From Chitinophaga nivalis (GTDB taxonomy: Bacteria; Bacteroidota; Bacteroidia; Chitinophagales; Chitinophagaceae): DNA of 64,000 bases. Within the stretch, counting starts at the first letter, position 1; each line of letters opens with the position of its first letter. The stretch covers positions 4,322,301-4,386,300 of the forward strand of contig NZ_JAPDNR010000001.1 in NCBI RefSeq assembly GCF_025989125.1. Reading direction: 5' to 3'. A model generated the notes under the pieces. It ran no database searches. It was given only the letters and a program-made list of their open reading frames with translations, and was not told the origin of the DNA. Below, piece by piece: positions 17,904 to 27,113 of the stretch. The position numbers and the translations under genes were made by a program.

Positions 17904-18698
17904 CTATGCCGCACCGGATGGCTGCAGCAACTTCAGCACATGACTTTGATCTGTTAACCCAAACTCCGCAGCAATCTGTTTCAGACTGAATTGGCCGCTG
18001 GCCATCCTTTGTTTGATTAAATGATTCCGGTAGTCCCGGATATAATCACGCAGGGTGGTGCCGGTATGTTTTTTAAAGTAAGGCCCGATATATTCCCCGG
18101 ACATATTGAAACTGGCCGCCATCACCGGGGCCCGCAGCTGGTCTGGCTGATAAATGTATTTATGGATGTAGCAGAAAACCGCCTGCATCTCTTTGCTGCG
18201 GTGAAGGCTGTTCAATGCCGGCATGTTTCTTTGCAGGAGAGAAGAGATCGCCAGCAGCTGTATCCAGATGAGCGATTCGTTCCGCTGTATATCCTGTTTT
18301 AAGGCGAGCAGCACGTTGAAAAGCAGGTCAACGGTGTGTTGGTCCTCCGGGCTTAAATGAAAACGGGATTGGTGTGTTTCCCGGCTTTTGATAAGATATT
18401 CCAGGCTTTGTATACCGCCGATAATACTGTTGCCTGCCTGATGGAGATAGGCATCCGTAAATTTCAGGTACACAAAACGGGTAGGCGTATGCACTTCAAA
18501 ATAGTGTGCTTCTTCCGGTCCCAGCAAAAATACATCGCCCTGGCTGTAGGACACCGCTTGCTGATTAATCACATGTTGTCCGGTACCATGTTTAATATAG
18601 ATAAGCTCGTAATGATTGTGATTGTGCTCGGGATGCTGCCATTCGGCTACCTCAAAATCAGCCATCACAACAGGTGCAAATTGCCGGTAACGTTTCAT
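17904..18698 (-). CDS. AraC family regulator with a shortened C-terminus
   Basis: A 264-residue regulator starting at ATG 18698. The N-terminal cupin sensor shows HNHNHYELIYIKHGTG and SYSQGDVFLLGPEEAHYFEV. The C-terminal DNA-binding domain has the first helix-turn-helix (PVMAASFNMSGEYIGPYFKK) and the second (LKQIAAEFGLTDQSHVLK). It ends abruptly with LLQPSGAA, about ten residues before the usual SPxxYR finish. It may still fold, or be damaged. It is divergent from the PRISE-like reductase gene at 18815, the likely target. Confidence 0.88.
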   Translation of the reverse strand: MKRYRQFAPVVMADFEVAEWQHPEHNHNHYELIYIKHGTGQHVINQQAVSYSQGDVFLLGPEEAHYFEVHTPTRFVYLKFTDAYLHQAGNSIIGGIQSLEYLIKSRETHQSRFHLSPEDQHTVDLLFNVLLALKQDIQRNESLIWIQLLAISSLLQRNMPALNSLHRSKEMQAVFCYIHKYIYQPDQLRAPVMAASFNMSGEYIGPYFKKHTGTTLRDYIRDYRNHLIKQRMASGQFSLKQIAAEFGLTDQSHVLKLLQPSGAA

Positions 18699-18760
18699 AG
18701 CGGAAATGTACAAAATAATCACAGATAACTACAATGGCTGCCCAATGGTTTTCTATGACC

Positions 18761-18774
18761 TTTGTTATAACAAA
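18761..18774. promoter_or_regulatory. Perfect palindrome between AraC and PRISE genes
   Basis: TTTGTTATAACAAA, a perfect 14-bp palindrome, lies 41 bp upstream of the reductase ATG in the 116-bp divergent spacer. It is a candidate regulator site. AraC proteins usually prefer direct repeats, so the binder is uncertain. Confidence 0.35.
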
Positions 18775-18814
18775 ACAGGATTTTAATTCACATAACCGCT
18801 TTTGATTATAAAAC

Positions 18815-19888
18815 ATGGAAACAATAAAACAAACAGCACTTGTAGTCGGCGCCAATGGTGTCATTGGCAGTAACCTGATTCAGCACCTGGAAGAACTGGG
18901 TACCTGGGATATCATCGGCCTGTCCCGCCGGGGTGGAACCGATAGTGGCCATACCCGCTATATAGCAGTAGACCTGCTGGATAAAGCAGCTACGGAGGAA
19001 AAACTACGTACCCTCACCGCCGTTACGCATATTTTTTATACAGCTTACGTAGAGCGGCCCACCTGGGCAGAGCTGGTACCGCCCAACCTGGCGATGCTGG
19101 TGAATGTAGTGGAGGCCATAGAGCCGGTGGCGCCCCGGCTGCAACATATTAGCCTGATGCAGGGATATAAAGTATACGGCGCCCACCTGGGACCTTTCAA
19201 AACACCGGCGCGGGAAAGTGATGCGGGCCACATGCCACCTGAGTTTAACGTAGATCAGCAGCAGTTCCTGGAAAAACGGCAGGCCGGAAAATCCTGGACC
19301 TGGTCCGCTATCCGGCCTTCGGTGGTAGGCGGAACAGCATTGGGAAATCCGATGAACCTGGTCATGGTGATTGCCGTGTATGCGGCCATTTCCAAAGAAC
19401 TGGGACTGCCGCTTCGTTTCCCGGGTAAGCCGGGCGCTTACGATAAGCTGATGGAAATGACAGATGCTGGCTTATTGGCGAAAGCGACTGTCTGGGCCGC
19501 CACCAATCCACAGTCTGCCAATCAGGCCTTTAATATCAACAATGGGGATCTGTTCCGCTGGAATGAACTTTGGCCGGAAATAGCCGGTTATTTCCAGCTG
19601 GAAACCGCACCGCCACTGCAAATGCCGCTGCAGACAATCATGGCAGACAAAGCGTCGCTGTGGCAAACGATACAGGAAAAATACAACCTGGAACCACACA
19701 GTTATGCCGCCCTGTCATCCTGGGGATTTGGTGATTTTGTCTTCTCCTGGGATTACGACTTTTTTGCAGATGGCACCAAAGCAAGACGGATGGGCTTTCA
19801 TGAATTTATAGACACCAAAAAAATGTTCTTTGATTTATTTGATGAACTACGCGAAAAAAAGATCATTCCGCCGGCGGCATTAAAATAA
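18815..19888 (+). CDS. PRISE-like SDR reductase (progesterone 5-beta-reductase/iridoid synthase family)
   Basis: A 357-residue NADPH-binding short-chain dehydrogenase. The dinucleotide motif is VVGANGVIGSNL near the start. The PRISE-type segments are LMQGYKVYGAHLGPF (catalytic Lys region) and SAIRPSVVGGTALGNPMNL. Family enzymes reduce the double bond of activated enones. From memory, they have a catalytic tyrosine in an NFYY/NFYW motif about 30 residues after the lysine. Here the matching position reads EFNVDQQQ, without that tyrosine. The enzyme may use a different substrate or be impaired. It is divergent from an AraC gene and followed by a hairpin at 19928. Confidence 0.82.
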   Translation: METIKQTALVVGANGVIGSNLIQHLEELGTWDIIGLSRRGGTDSGHTRYIAVDLLDKAATEEKLRTLTAVTHIFYTAYVERPTWAELVPPNLAMLVNVVEAIEPVAPRLQHISLMQGYKVYGAHLGPFKTPARESDAGHMPPEFNVDQQQFLEKRQAGKSWTWSAIRPSVVGGTALGNPMNLVMVIAVYAAISKELGLPLRFPGKPGAYDKLMEMTDAGLLAKATVWAATNPQSANQAFNINNGDLFRWNELWPEIAGYFQLETAPPLQMPLQTIMADKASLWQTIQEKYNLEPHSYAALSSWGFGDFVFSWDYDFFADGTKARRMGFHEFIDTKKMFFDLFDELREKKIIPPAALK

Positions 19889-19927
19889 AGTATAGCTCCA
19901 TCTTTCACTGCTAGCATCACTTCAAGT

Positions 19928-19964
19928 CCGCTGCGGGACCTCGCATCTGTATGTCCCGCAGCGG
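19928..19964. terminator. Hairpin terminator after the PRISE gene
   Basis: Perfect 12-bp stem CCGCTGCGGGAC / GTCCCGCAGCGG with a 13-nt loop. No long T run follows, so termination efficiency is uncertain. Confidence 0.6.
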
Positions 19965-20104
19965 TTATGTATAACAAGCCAGGCGCCGCATCCACGAGGA
20001 AGCCCCTGGCTGTTGCATAGTTGCAGTGGATCGTATGTCAGCATACTTTTGTATTTTACCGATGTATTGAAACGGAATATTGGTATTTTACTATCTTATA
20101 ATTG

Positions 20105-20878
20105 ATGTTTGCGCCCAGGAAAATACAGCAGTGGCTGGATAAAACAGACATACATTTTGATACGCACTGGGGATTGTTCATCGGACAATTAAACGGTGGA
20201 TTGTTACATAAACATTATCTCCTGCAAATCACTGTGGTGATAAAAGATACATTTGACATCACCAATGCCTATGGAAAGCAGCAGGCATTTGAAGGCTGTT
20301 TTATCAATAGCGATGTCATACACCAGCTGAATAGTAACGACCTCCATCTGACCATCTGGGTAGATCCGGTCCGTGCCAGAAGATATACCTGGCTGGATGC
20401 CTATCAGTCCGAACAGATAGTGGCCCTGCAGCCTTCTCTCGTAAAGAACCTGCAACAGATATTTACCGCTTACCGGACCCGAAAAACAGATCGGACAACC
20501 TTTCTGGCGGCCCTGCAAACCTGCCTGTTTGATAACGCCGACCGCGGAGAACAGATAAATCCCTATGAGGATGACAGGATTTACAAAGCCATACAACATC
20601 TGGAACAGCATGTAGACAGAGTGGTGTCGCTACGGGAAATAGCTGCATTTTGTTTTCTTTCCGAATCCCGGTTTTTACATCTCTTTAAAGAAAAAACCAA
20701 CCTGAATTTCAGGCGTTACCAGCTTTGGAACAAACTCCTGAAATCCCTCCCTTACCTGCAGCAGCATACGATTACAGATACCGCCTGCACTTTTGGTTTT
20801 ACAGACAGTGCCCACTACAGCAGAACTTTCAAAGAAAACTTTGGCGTATCCCCTAAAATATTGTTCAGACTAAAATAG
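20105..20878 (+). CDS. AraC family regulator
   Basis: A 257-residue protein with a C-terminal AraC DNA-binding domain: first helix-turn-helix VSLREIAAFCFLSESRFLHL, second TDTACTFGFTDSAHYSRTFK, then ENFGVSPKILF. The N-terminal part (about residues 1-140) looks like a cupin-like or otherwise beta-rich sensor (LQITVVIKDTFDIT, LHLTIWVDP) but has no obvious ligand motif. The ATG at 20105 follows a TTG directly upstream. It lies upstream of a methyltransferase gene on the same strand (116-bp gap), which it may control. Confidence 0.9.
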   Translation: MFAPRKIQQWLDKTDIHFDTHWGLFIGQLNGGLLHKHYLLQITVVIKDTFDITNAYGKQQAFEGCFINSDVIHQLNSNDLHLTIWVDPVRARRYTWLDAYQSEQIVALQPSLVKNLQQIFTAYRTRKTDRTTFLAALQTCLFDNADRGEQINPYEDDRIYKAIQHLEQHVDRVVSLREIAAFCFLSESRFLHLFKEKTNLNFRRYQLWNKLLKSLPYLQQHTITDTACTFGFTDSAHYSRTFKENFGVSPKILFRLK

Positions 20879-20994
20879 CTGGTTTATACAAAGAAGAGCG
20901 TTAACCAGCATGTACCTTTAACAGCCTGAGATCATCAGGTGAAGAAAACGCTTATAACCCTCATCTGCCCGCTGTTCGGGCTAAAATAACACAT

Positions 20995-21645
20995 ATGTCC
21001 AAAGCCCAAAATTTTACGCCCGCCCTGGGCCACAATTGGTTAACGCAATTTTATGATCGGATCGTCAGTGTAACCATGCCTGAAACTGCATTCAGAGAAA
21101 AACTGGTAGATGAACTGGACCCGCGGGATCAGGAAACACTGCTGGAATTTGGTTATGGTACTGCGCAGAATATCAGTTTTGTTTATCAGCGTAACCATCA
21201 CATCACTTTACACGGCCTTGATATTGATCCGGCTGTAAGAGCTATTGCGGTAAAAAAAATGGAGGAACAGGGGATAAGGGTACAACTGGATCTCTATGAG
21301 GGAAAAACGTTCCCCTATGCGGATCAATCGTTTGATAAGGTATTTAGTGCGCTGGTATTTCATCACCTGGATCGGGAAAGTAAAATAGCCTGTCTGAAGG
21401 AAATCCACAGAACCTTAAAACCCGGCGGGCAGCTGATTATCGGCGACTGGGGAAAGCCAACATCCATCGGTATGCGGATCTTGTTCTATATCGTACAGTT
21501 TATAGATGGTTTTAGAACCACTACTGATAATGTCAATGGACTACTGCCGGCATTTATGCGACAGGCTGGTTTTAAAAATGTAACAGAAAGAGGCGTTATT
21601 AATACCATGTATGGTACCTGTTGTTATTACCGGGCCAATAAGTAG
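20995..21645 (+). CDS. Class I SAM-dependent methyltransferase
   Basis: A 216-residue Rossmann-fold methyltransferase of the ubiE/Methyltransf_11-like type. Motif I is LLEFGYGTAQN, the acidic residue after strand 2 is in LHGLDIDP, and motif IV is FDKVFSALVFHHL, followed by LKPGGQLIIGDWG. The length fits enzymes that methylate small molecules, but the acceptor is unknown. It sits alone after an AraC gene. No hairpin directly follows; a long inverted repeat is at 21832. Confidence 0.92.
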   Translation: MSKAQNFTPALGHNWLTQFYDRIVSVTMPETAFREKLVDELDPRDQETLLEFGYGTAQNISFVYQRNHHITLHGLDIDPAVRAIAVKKMEEQGIRVQLDLYEGKTFPYADQSFDKVFSALVFHHLDRESKIACLKEIHRTLKPGGQLIIGDWGKPTSIGMRILFYIVQFIDGFRTTTDNVNGLLPAFMRQAGFKNVTERGVINTMYGTCCYYRANK

Positions 21646-21831
21646 AGGAAGCTGACGACTCCTAAAGTGTTGATGGTATTAGAAAGAAGCAGATTATAGA
21701 AAACCTGTCGTATCGTTCAACAGGTAGACGCCTTATTTTTCAAAAACGTGATAGAAGACAAAGCCGTATTCGATGATTTACTGATGAGATTAATCAAGTA
21801 GATAAACAATAAAAATTTTGAAAATGGCAGT

Positions 21832-21876
21832 TTACAAAGTGGTAACGCTTTTATACCGGCCGTTACCACTTTGTAA
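21832..21876. repeat. Perfect 16-bp inverted repeat in intergenic DNA
   Basis: TTACAAAGTGGTAACG at 21832-21847 and its exact complement CGTTACCACTTTGTAA at 21861-21876, with a 13-nt loop. No T run follows on either strand and no gene abuts it. It could be a terminator, a palindromic repeat element or a protein site. Confidence 0.6.
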
Positions 21877-22238
21877 TTGATGGAATAACTGTTGTGCAAC
21901 AGGATCCTGTACAGTATGTGGTTTGATAGTTTTTTAGCTAAGCTATGCAGGCCTGTAATAGGGCAAGTAAATACTTGTCCATATTAGCAGGAATGTGTGA
22001 TAACAAAAATAAATTATTGGTGTATTGGGTGGTGCATCAGCTCGTGGTAATTTACGGATAGTCTTGCATTTGTACTTAAACAGTTGCTTATAAACCAGTA
22101 TTGATAAGCCTTAATGTAAAACGATATGAAAAATTACTTTAGGTATGATGGCTGGAGTCAGCAATGGTATCTGGAAGCTGTTTGATAGCTGCCGTTGTTA
22201 TGTTAAATGTAACATCGATCGCTTAACATAAAATCAGC

Positions 22239-22268
22239 GCGGCGCTCCGGTAGCCACCGGTGCGCCGC
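22239..22268 (-). terminator. GC-rich hairpin after the secreted protein gene
   Basis: Stem GCGGCGCTCCGG / CCGGTGCGCCGC with one mismatch, just downstream of the minus-strand gene ending at 22275. On the minus strand it is followed by TGATTTTATG. Confidence 0.6.
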
Positions 22269-22274
22269 AGCTAA

Positions 22275-22733
22275 TTACTTAAATGACGCCGCTATTTTCC
22301 CCAGTATCCCGTCAAACAAGGCTTTCCTGTTTTCCGGATACCGGATACGCAGGTGATACAAGACATTATTTTTGATAATACTTTTTTGATAGCAAATAAA
22401 CCGGATACCATCGGTCATGTAGCCGCTGATAACATACCAGCCCGGTTTGATAGTTTTATATACCACCTCCTCAGCGGTCTGCAGTTCCTGTTCATAACTG
22501 GTTTGCAGGGATGCCTGCGTACCTTCTCCCCATATTTCTACGGTCACGGATATATCATTATCTATATCAGTCGGATACCATTGCAGCGTGCCGCCGGCCA
22601 CCAGCAGGCCCTCTTTGAAATAGTCCGGTAACTGCAGGGTAAACCCGTTTTTATGGGGATAGGTTTTCCAGGTGGTCTGACTGCTGGCAGTCAGGGTGAA
22701 CAGGCAAAATAAAGCGATCGTCCAAAATTTCAT
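22275..22733 (-). CDS. Secreted protein of unknown function
   Basis: A 152-residue protein with an N-terminal signal peptide (MKFWTIALFCLFTLTASSQ). The mature part starts TTWKTYPHKNGFTLQLPDYF and alternates strands, resembling the small exported beta-sheet proteins related to PsbP/Mog1 folds that open with 'Y....GF.l..P..f'. Its end (FDGILGKIAASFK) fits that type, where a final helix scans as 'i...i..SFk'. No catalytic motif is seen. It is monocistronic, with terminators on both sides. Localisation is probably periplasmic. Confidence 0.75.
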   Translation of the reverse strand: MKFWTIALFCLFTLTASSQTTWKTYPHKNGFTLQLPDYFKEGLLVAGGTLQWYPTDIDNDISVTVEIWGEGTQASLQTSYEQELQTAEEVVYKTIKPGWYVISGYMTDGIRFICYQKSIIKNNVLYHLRIRYPENRKALFDGILGKIAASFK

Positions 22734-22790
22734 CGTATACGTGTATAATTAAGCTGCGAAGATAAACAGTTCATGTACTATTCTGAAATG

Positions 22791-22832
22791 TAATAAAGCC
22801 GCATACCTGTCAGCAGGTATGCGGCTTTATTA
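22791..22832. terminator. 19-bp perfect hairpin after the GNAT gene
   Basis: TAATAAAGCCGCATACCTG and its complement around a 4-nt loop TCAG. It lies just downstream of the GNAT gene that ends at 22849. Confidence 0.85.
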
Positions 22833-22848
22833 CGTATAGGAGTACCCG

Positions 22849-23280
22849 TTATGGCTGGCCTACTTTTTTACAGAGAAAATGTTTGGTAATACCCAATACA
22901 GGATTCGCTTCTTCGCCTATTTGGGAGAAGCCCATTTTTTCATAAAAAGGCAACGCCTGGAAGGAATAGGTATTCAGGCTGATCAGCTGGCAGTTGCGTT
23001 TAACGGCTTCCTGTTCGGCGGCGGCTATCAGCTGTTGGCCTATGCGTTGGTCCCGGTAGCCTTCGGCTACTACCAGGTAGTTTATCATTAAGGTACCCCA
23101 GAGAGAGCGGCCGTAAATGCCGCCAATAACAACATTGTTGTCGTCCCGGGCGATGATTTCCAGGGGCTCGTTATTGCTGTCTTTCAGGTGTGCGGTTTTA
23201 CTTAGGTTGTAGTTGATCAGCATCTCGTGTACTGTGTCATAGTCGGGCTGATGAATCGTATCCTTTACTGTGATATGCAT
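22849..23280 (-). CDS. GNAT acetyltransferase
   Basis: A 143-residue N-acetyltransferase (Acetyltransf_1 type) starting at ATG 23280 (MHITVKDTIHQPDYD). Core motifs are NNVVIGGIYGRSLWGTLMI (strand 4), the acetyl-CoA loop VAEGYRDQRIGQQLIAAAE and FQALPFYEKMGFSQIGE. The longer frame upstream adds only unrelated residues. The substrate is unknown; the compact length suggests a small-molecule acetyltransferase. Monocistronic, 66 bp after the DUF1266 gene. Confidence 0.9.
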   Translation of the reverse strand: MHITVKDTIHQPDYDTVHEMLINYNLSKTAHLKDSNNEPLEIIARDDNNVVIGGIYGRSLWGTLMINYLVVAEGYRDQRIGQQLIAAAEQEAVKRNCQLISLNTYSFQALPFYEKMGFSQIGEEANPVLGITKHFLCKKVGQP

Positions 23281-23346
23281 AGACTGTTTTTTTCGGATTA
23301 ATGATAATGTGGTAATCATTGTACAGCTGCAAAGATACAGCAGGGA

Positions 23347-24441
23347 TTAATTCAGAGAATCGCGCTGGTGCATCATTTTTCGGGCCAGCTCAATTTTATG
23401 GGCGTAACCACCGGCCATGGCTGCGGGCAGCCGGATACCCTGTGGGGCAGGCCATGGCAGCGACACAATGGGCCAGTCACATTTTTCTTTGAAAAACTGA
23501 TAACAGACGCTTTTTTCATTGGCTGCTTCGTAGGAATCACTCCAGAATGCATTGCCCAGCCGCGTGTTGTTGTGGAAGTCTTCAAAGCTGTCAAACAATT
23601 CAAACGCGAAAGAGGCAGCCTGCAGGATGTCTTGCCAGGCTCTTTCCGCCGTAATGTAGCCGGCCATAAAAGCATTACGGGCCACTACAATTGTACGCCA
23701 GTATTCATAGCCCCAGATGAGCCGCGGCGGCCTGCCATCAGGGCCAGGTTCCAGACAGGAGAGAATGTAGGATTGCGACAGTCCGGTGAGTGCAGCCAGC
23801 CGTTTGCTATGCGCGCGTTCCTGATTATACAGCGATAAGGTTACCGCAAAAGAAGCGCTATGGTAACCGGTAGTTAACAATTGTTCGGTAACGGCAGTAT
23901 AATCTTCCTGATCTAATATACTCCAGTCATCATCAAGTACCGTGCGGTATTCATGGCTGTTTTCTGTATACAGGGCATAATAACGGTGCTTCCCTTTATG
24001 CGATGCCAGTGGATAGTATTCCAGGGTTTCAATCCAGAATCCGGCATAAAACATATCTACTACATGCAGGCGTAAAGCCTGCCGTTTTGCTTCAGGAAGC
24101 AGGGTGGCGCCGCTGGATTTATAATATTGTAGTTGTTCCCGGACGGGCGTTCGACAAAGAAATCTGACAAAAAGAATGAAGCAGCAAAGGGTTTGCAGAA
24201 AGGCATATATCAATGCCAGCAGGCCATACCGCTGACGACCTTCCGGTAGCTGAAAGTGAGTGGCAGCCAATTGTGTCAGAGACACGATCAGAAAAAAAAA
24301 GAGCGACAGACAAACCACACCTGATAATAATGCTACGATATAAAATAACGGATGTGTTTTTTTGTATTGCTCCAGGTATTTCCATTTTCCCCTTACAGGA
24401 AAGATATGTTCATGAGGGTTATTCTGTAACAATGTGTTCAT
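23347..24441 (-). CDS. DUF1266 domain membrane protein
   Basis: A 364-residue protein starting at ATG 24441. Two hydrophobic helices at about residues 32-56 and 72-93 anchor it in the inner membrane. The large soluble C-terminal part contains the DUF1266 pattern: WGYEYWRTIVVARNAFMAGY, then AWQDILQAASFAFELFDSFE and RLGNAFW, in a helical fold of unknown role. DUF1266 proteins occur near type VI or toxin genes in other bacteria, but nothing of that sort is adjacent here. Function unknown. Confidence 0.82.
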   Translation of the reverse strand: MNTLLQNNPHEHIFPVRGKWKYLEQYKKTHPLFYIVALLSGVVCLSLFFFLIVSLTQLAATHFQLPEGRQRYGLLALIYAFLQTLCCFILFVRFLCRTPVREQLQYYKSSGATLLPEAKRQALRLHVVDMFYAGFWIETLEYYPLASHKGKHRYYALYTENSHEYRTVLDDDWSILDQEDYTAVTEQLLTTGYHSASFAVTLSLYNQERAHSKRLAALTGLSQSYILSCLEPGPDGRPPRLIWGYEYWRTIVVARNAFMAGYITAERAWQDILQAASFAFELFDSFEDFHNNTRLGNAFWSDSYEAANEKSVCYQFFKEKCDWPIVSLPWPAPQGIRLPAAMAGGYAHKIELARKMMHQRDSLN

Positions 24442-24583
24442 AACTGAAACAAAATACAATTTCTTTATTAAAGATGAAAGCATCTTCCTGCCGATCAATT
24501 AATTTAACAAAAAAGGATGAAGGGGCTAATAGTAGCTATGATATTGCCTTTCAGGCAGATGGCTGGGTTTTGTGTAAAAGAAA

Positions 24584-24618
24584 GCCCCTTGCAGGATAAG
24601 ATGCCGCAAGGGGTTTTT
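24584..24618. terminator. Hairpin terminator after the ABC permease
   Basis: Inverted repeat CCCCTTGC / GCAAGGGG flanked by A-rich and T-rich arms, 75 bp past the stop of the permease gene at 24693. Confidence 0.7.
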
Positions 24619-24692
24619 TATACGTTTATTTTTTTCGGGAGATGATGATCGTGTGTAAACATCCGCCCGGAAAGGTGGCGGTGCCTGGGCCA

Positions 24693-27113
24693 TTATCCCC
24701 GTAAACTACGGATAGGATTGGCCAGTGCAGTGGTGATCGCCTGAAAACTTATCGTGAACATCGCAATCAGTAATGCCAGTAATCCGGATAACACAAATAT
24801 CTCCCAGCCAATAGCTACACGATAGGCGAAGTCCTGCAGCCAGTGATGCATAGCCCACCATGCAGCCGGAAAAGCAATCAGGATAGCGATGAATACCAGT
24901 TTGATAAAATCGCGGGATAGCAGCTGTACAATATTAGTAGTCGTAGCCCCCAATACTTTACGAATGCTCATTTCTCTGGTGCGTTGTTCTGCTGCATAGG
25001 CTGCCAGTCCGAAGAGCCCCAGGCAGGCAATGAAGATGGCCAGCATGGAAAAAATAAGCGAGATAACGCCCATTCGGTTTTCTGATTTATATAAAGCATT
25101 AAAATCATCGTTCATAAAAGAATAGCTGAAAGGCTGACTGGGTACCGCTGATTTCCATTTTGCGGCTATCTGTGCCAGCAGCAGTGGCACATTATTGCTG
25201 TGAATACGAATAGCGAGGCTCCCTTTATTTTCGCGGAGAAAAAGGATCATCGGTGTCACCTGCTTACGAAGGGAATTGAAATTAAAATCCTTTACCACAC
25301 CAATGATTTGTGCGCCATTGCCTTGCTTTTCCTGCATATCCTTCAGTTCATATATCTTTTGTCCGACAGGATCTGTCAATCCCATCAGCCGCGCAGCCGC
25401 TTCATTGATGACAACAGCCTGTGAGTCTGTAGGGTATTCTTTCGAGAAGTTTCTGCCTTGGGCCATCTGCATACCCAGGGTAGGAATATACTGATCGTCT
25501 ACGGTCCATCTTTGCATAGAAATACTTTTTTTCTGATCCATCACCGGGGTCAGGAAAAAAGGTTCGTCGTCGCGATAGCCGGCGGTAGGGAGGAAAGCGG
25601 TCATGGTGGCGTTTTGTACGCCGCTCATTCCCAGTAGTTCCTGTTTGAAAGACCGGGCATGGTCGCCCAGGGTATGGGTATTGGAGATCACCAGCACCTG
25701 CTCCCGGTTATAGCCTATTTGTTTGTTGCGGATATAGCTCAGCTGATTATAAATCACCAGGGTGCCTACCATGAGGAATATAGAAATGCTGAACTGAAAT
25801 ACCACCAGGAAATTACGGAGCTTTCCTTTCCGGAATCCAGTTGCAACAGGACCTTTAAGTACCTGTACCGGTCGGAATGCCGACAGGAAAAATGCCGGAT
25901 AGCTACCAGCCAGCAAGCCTACCAGTATCACCAGCCCGAGGAGGAATGGCGCCCGCCAGAGATTAGTGAATAATCCCAGCTGCAGCGCTTTTCCTGCCAG
26001 CTCATTGAAAGCAGGTAACAATAAGTGGGTGACGCCCAATGCGAGGATCATGGCCAGCAGGCTAACCAGCACCGATTCGGTGATGAACTGGATAATCAGC
26101 TGGATGCGCTGCGAACCCATTGCTTTGCGGATACCTACTTCCTTCGCCCGGTTGGAAGAGCGGGCGGTAGACAGGTTCATAAAGTTGACACAGGCAATGA
26201 GCAAAATAAAGAGTGCGATCGCAGAAAAAATATATACATATTGAATGGCGCCGTTGGGGCTCAGTTCAGCAATTTTATTGCTGTACAAATGTATGGAGGT
26301 GAGGGGTGTCAGGGTGTAACGGATGAAATTACCGTTGCGGGCAAGGTCTTCCGGGGAAGCTTGCATCACACTGCGTATCTGCGGATGCACGTATTTATGA
26401 ATGATTTCCTCCAGCCGGGTAGCCATGCGGGCCGGAGTAGCGCCTTTTTTCAGCAGTATGTAGGTATTGAAATTATTACTCAGCCATTCGCCGTTGCTGC
26501 TTTCTGCCATGCCGGAAAGGGAGGCGTAGAAGTCGAATTGCAGGTGCGATGGACCTGGCAGGTCTTTGAGTACGCCGGTAATTTCGTAGCTGACTTTATC
26601 ATTAATCAGTAAGGTACGGCCTACTACGTCGGTGCTGTTGAAATATTTGCGGGCAATCTGGGCGGTGATCACCACGGTCTTCGGCCGTTGCAGGGCGGTG
26701 GCAGGGTCGCCGGCTATTAAGGGCAGCGTAAATACCTGAAAGAGGGAACTATCTGCAAAAATTACTTTGTCTTCATTGATGTTCTGGGCGCCGTTGCGTA
26801 CCAGCCAGTCGTCATAGTTGCGAAAACGGGTGGCGGCGGCCACTTCCGGGCAATCCTGTTGCAGGGCGGGTCCCATAGGTGCCGGTGCTACAGCCAGGTC
26901 GTAATGGCTGCCGCCATATCTGATATCGCCGTCTATCCGGTAGATACGATCCGCATGGGCATGAAACCGATCATAGCTGAGTTCATCCTGTACATAGATC
27001 AGCATCAGCAGACAGGTAGCCAGTCCGATAGCCAACCCGAAAATATTGATGGCAGAAAATCCTTTGTTTTTCCACAGGTTGCGTATAGCGATATTGAAAT
27101 AATTCTTAAACAT
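24693..27113 (-). CDS. MacB-type ABC transporter permease, double FtsX
   Basis: An 806-residue inner-membrane protein of the large Bacteroidota family that opens MFKNYFNIAIRNLWKNKGFS. The layout is: helix 1 (about 20-42), a periplasmic MacB-like domain (about 45-250), an FtsX block of three helices with the ARSSNRAKEVGIRKAMGSQR motif (about 320-345), a second periplasmic domain, and a second FtsX block with the matching MSIRKVLGATTTNI motif near 720. Such proteins couple cytoplasmic ATP hydrolysis to mechanical work in the envelope. The ATPase is not adjacent; these permeases often occur without one. Substrate unknown. Confidence 0.95.
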   Translation of the reverse strand: MFKNYFNIAIRNLWKNKGFSAINIFGLAIGLATCLLMLIYVQDELSYDRFHAHADRIYRIDGDIRYGGSHYDLAVAPAPMGPALQQDCPEVAAATRFRNYDDWLVRNGAQNINEDKVIFADSSLFQVFTLPLIAGDPATALQRPKTVVITAQIARKYFNSTDVVGRTLLINDKVSYEITGVLKDLPGPSHLQFDFYASLSGMAESSNGEWLSNNFNTYILLKKGATPARMATRLEEIIHKYVHPQIRSVMQASPEDLARNGNFIRYTLTPLTSIHLYSNKIAELSPNGAIQYVYIFSAIALFILLIACVNFMNLSTARSSNRAKEVGIRKAMGSQRIQLIIQFITESVLVSLLAMILALGVTHLLLPAFNELAGKALQLGLFTNLWRAPFLLGLVILVGLLAGSYPAFFLSAFRPVQVLKGPVATGFRKGKLRNFLVVFQFSISIFLMVGTLVIYNQLSYIRNKQIGYNREQVLVISNTHTLGDHARSFKQELLGMSGVQNATMTAFLPTAGYRDDEPFFLTPVMDQKKSISMQRWTVDDQYIPTLGMQMAQGRNFSKEYPTDSQAVVINEAAARLMGLTDPVGQKIYELKDMQEKQGNGAQIIGVVKDFNFNSLRKQVTPMILFLRENKGSLAIRIHSNNVPLLLAQIAAKWKSAVPSQPFSYSFMNDDFNALYKSENRMGVISLIFSMLAIFIACLGLFGLAAYAAEQRTREMSIRKVLGATTTNIVQLLSRDFIKLVFIAILIAFPAAWWAMHHWLQDFAYRVAIGWEIFVLSGLLALLIAMFTISFQAITTALANPIRSLRG

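Larger units (their letters stand above)
21646..22274. other. Gene-poor stretch with a long inverted repeat and a possible gene remnant
   Basis: About 630 bases without a convincing gene. A frame at 21700-21798 reads protein-like (QVDALFFKNVIEDKAVFDDL) but has no start codon and is preceded by a stop, so it may be a fragment of a lost gene. The hairpin at 21832-21876 is listed separately. A tiny frame at 22126 (19 codons) has no support. Confidence 0.4.
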
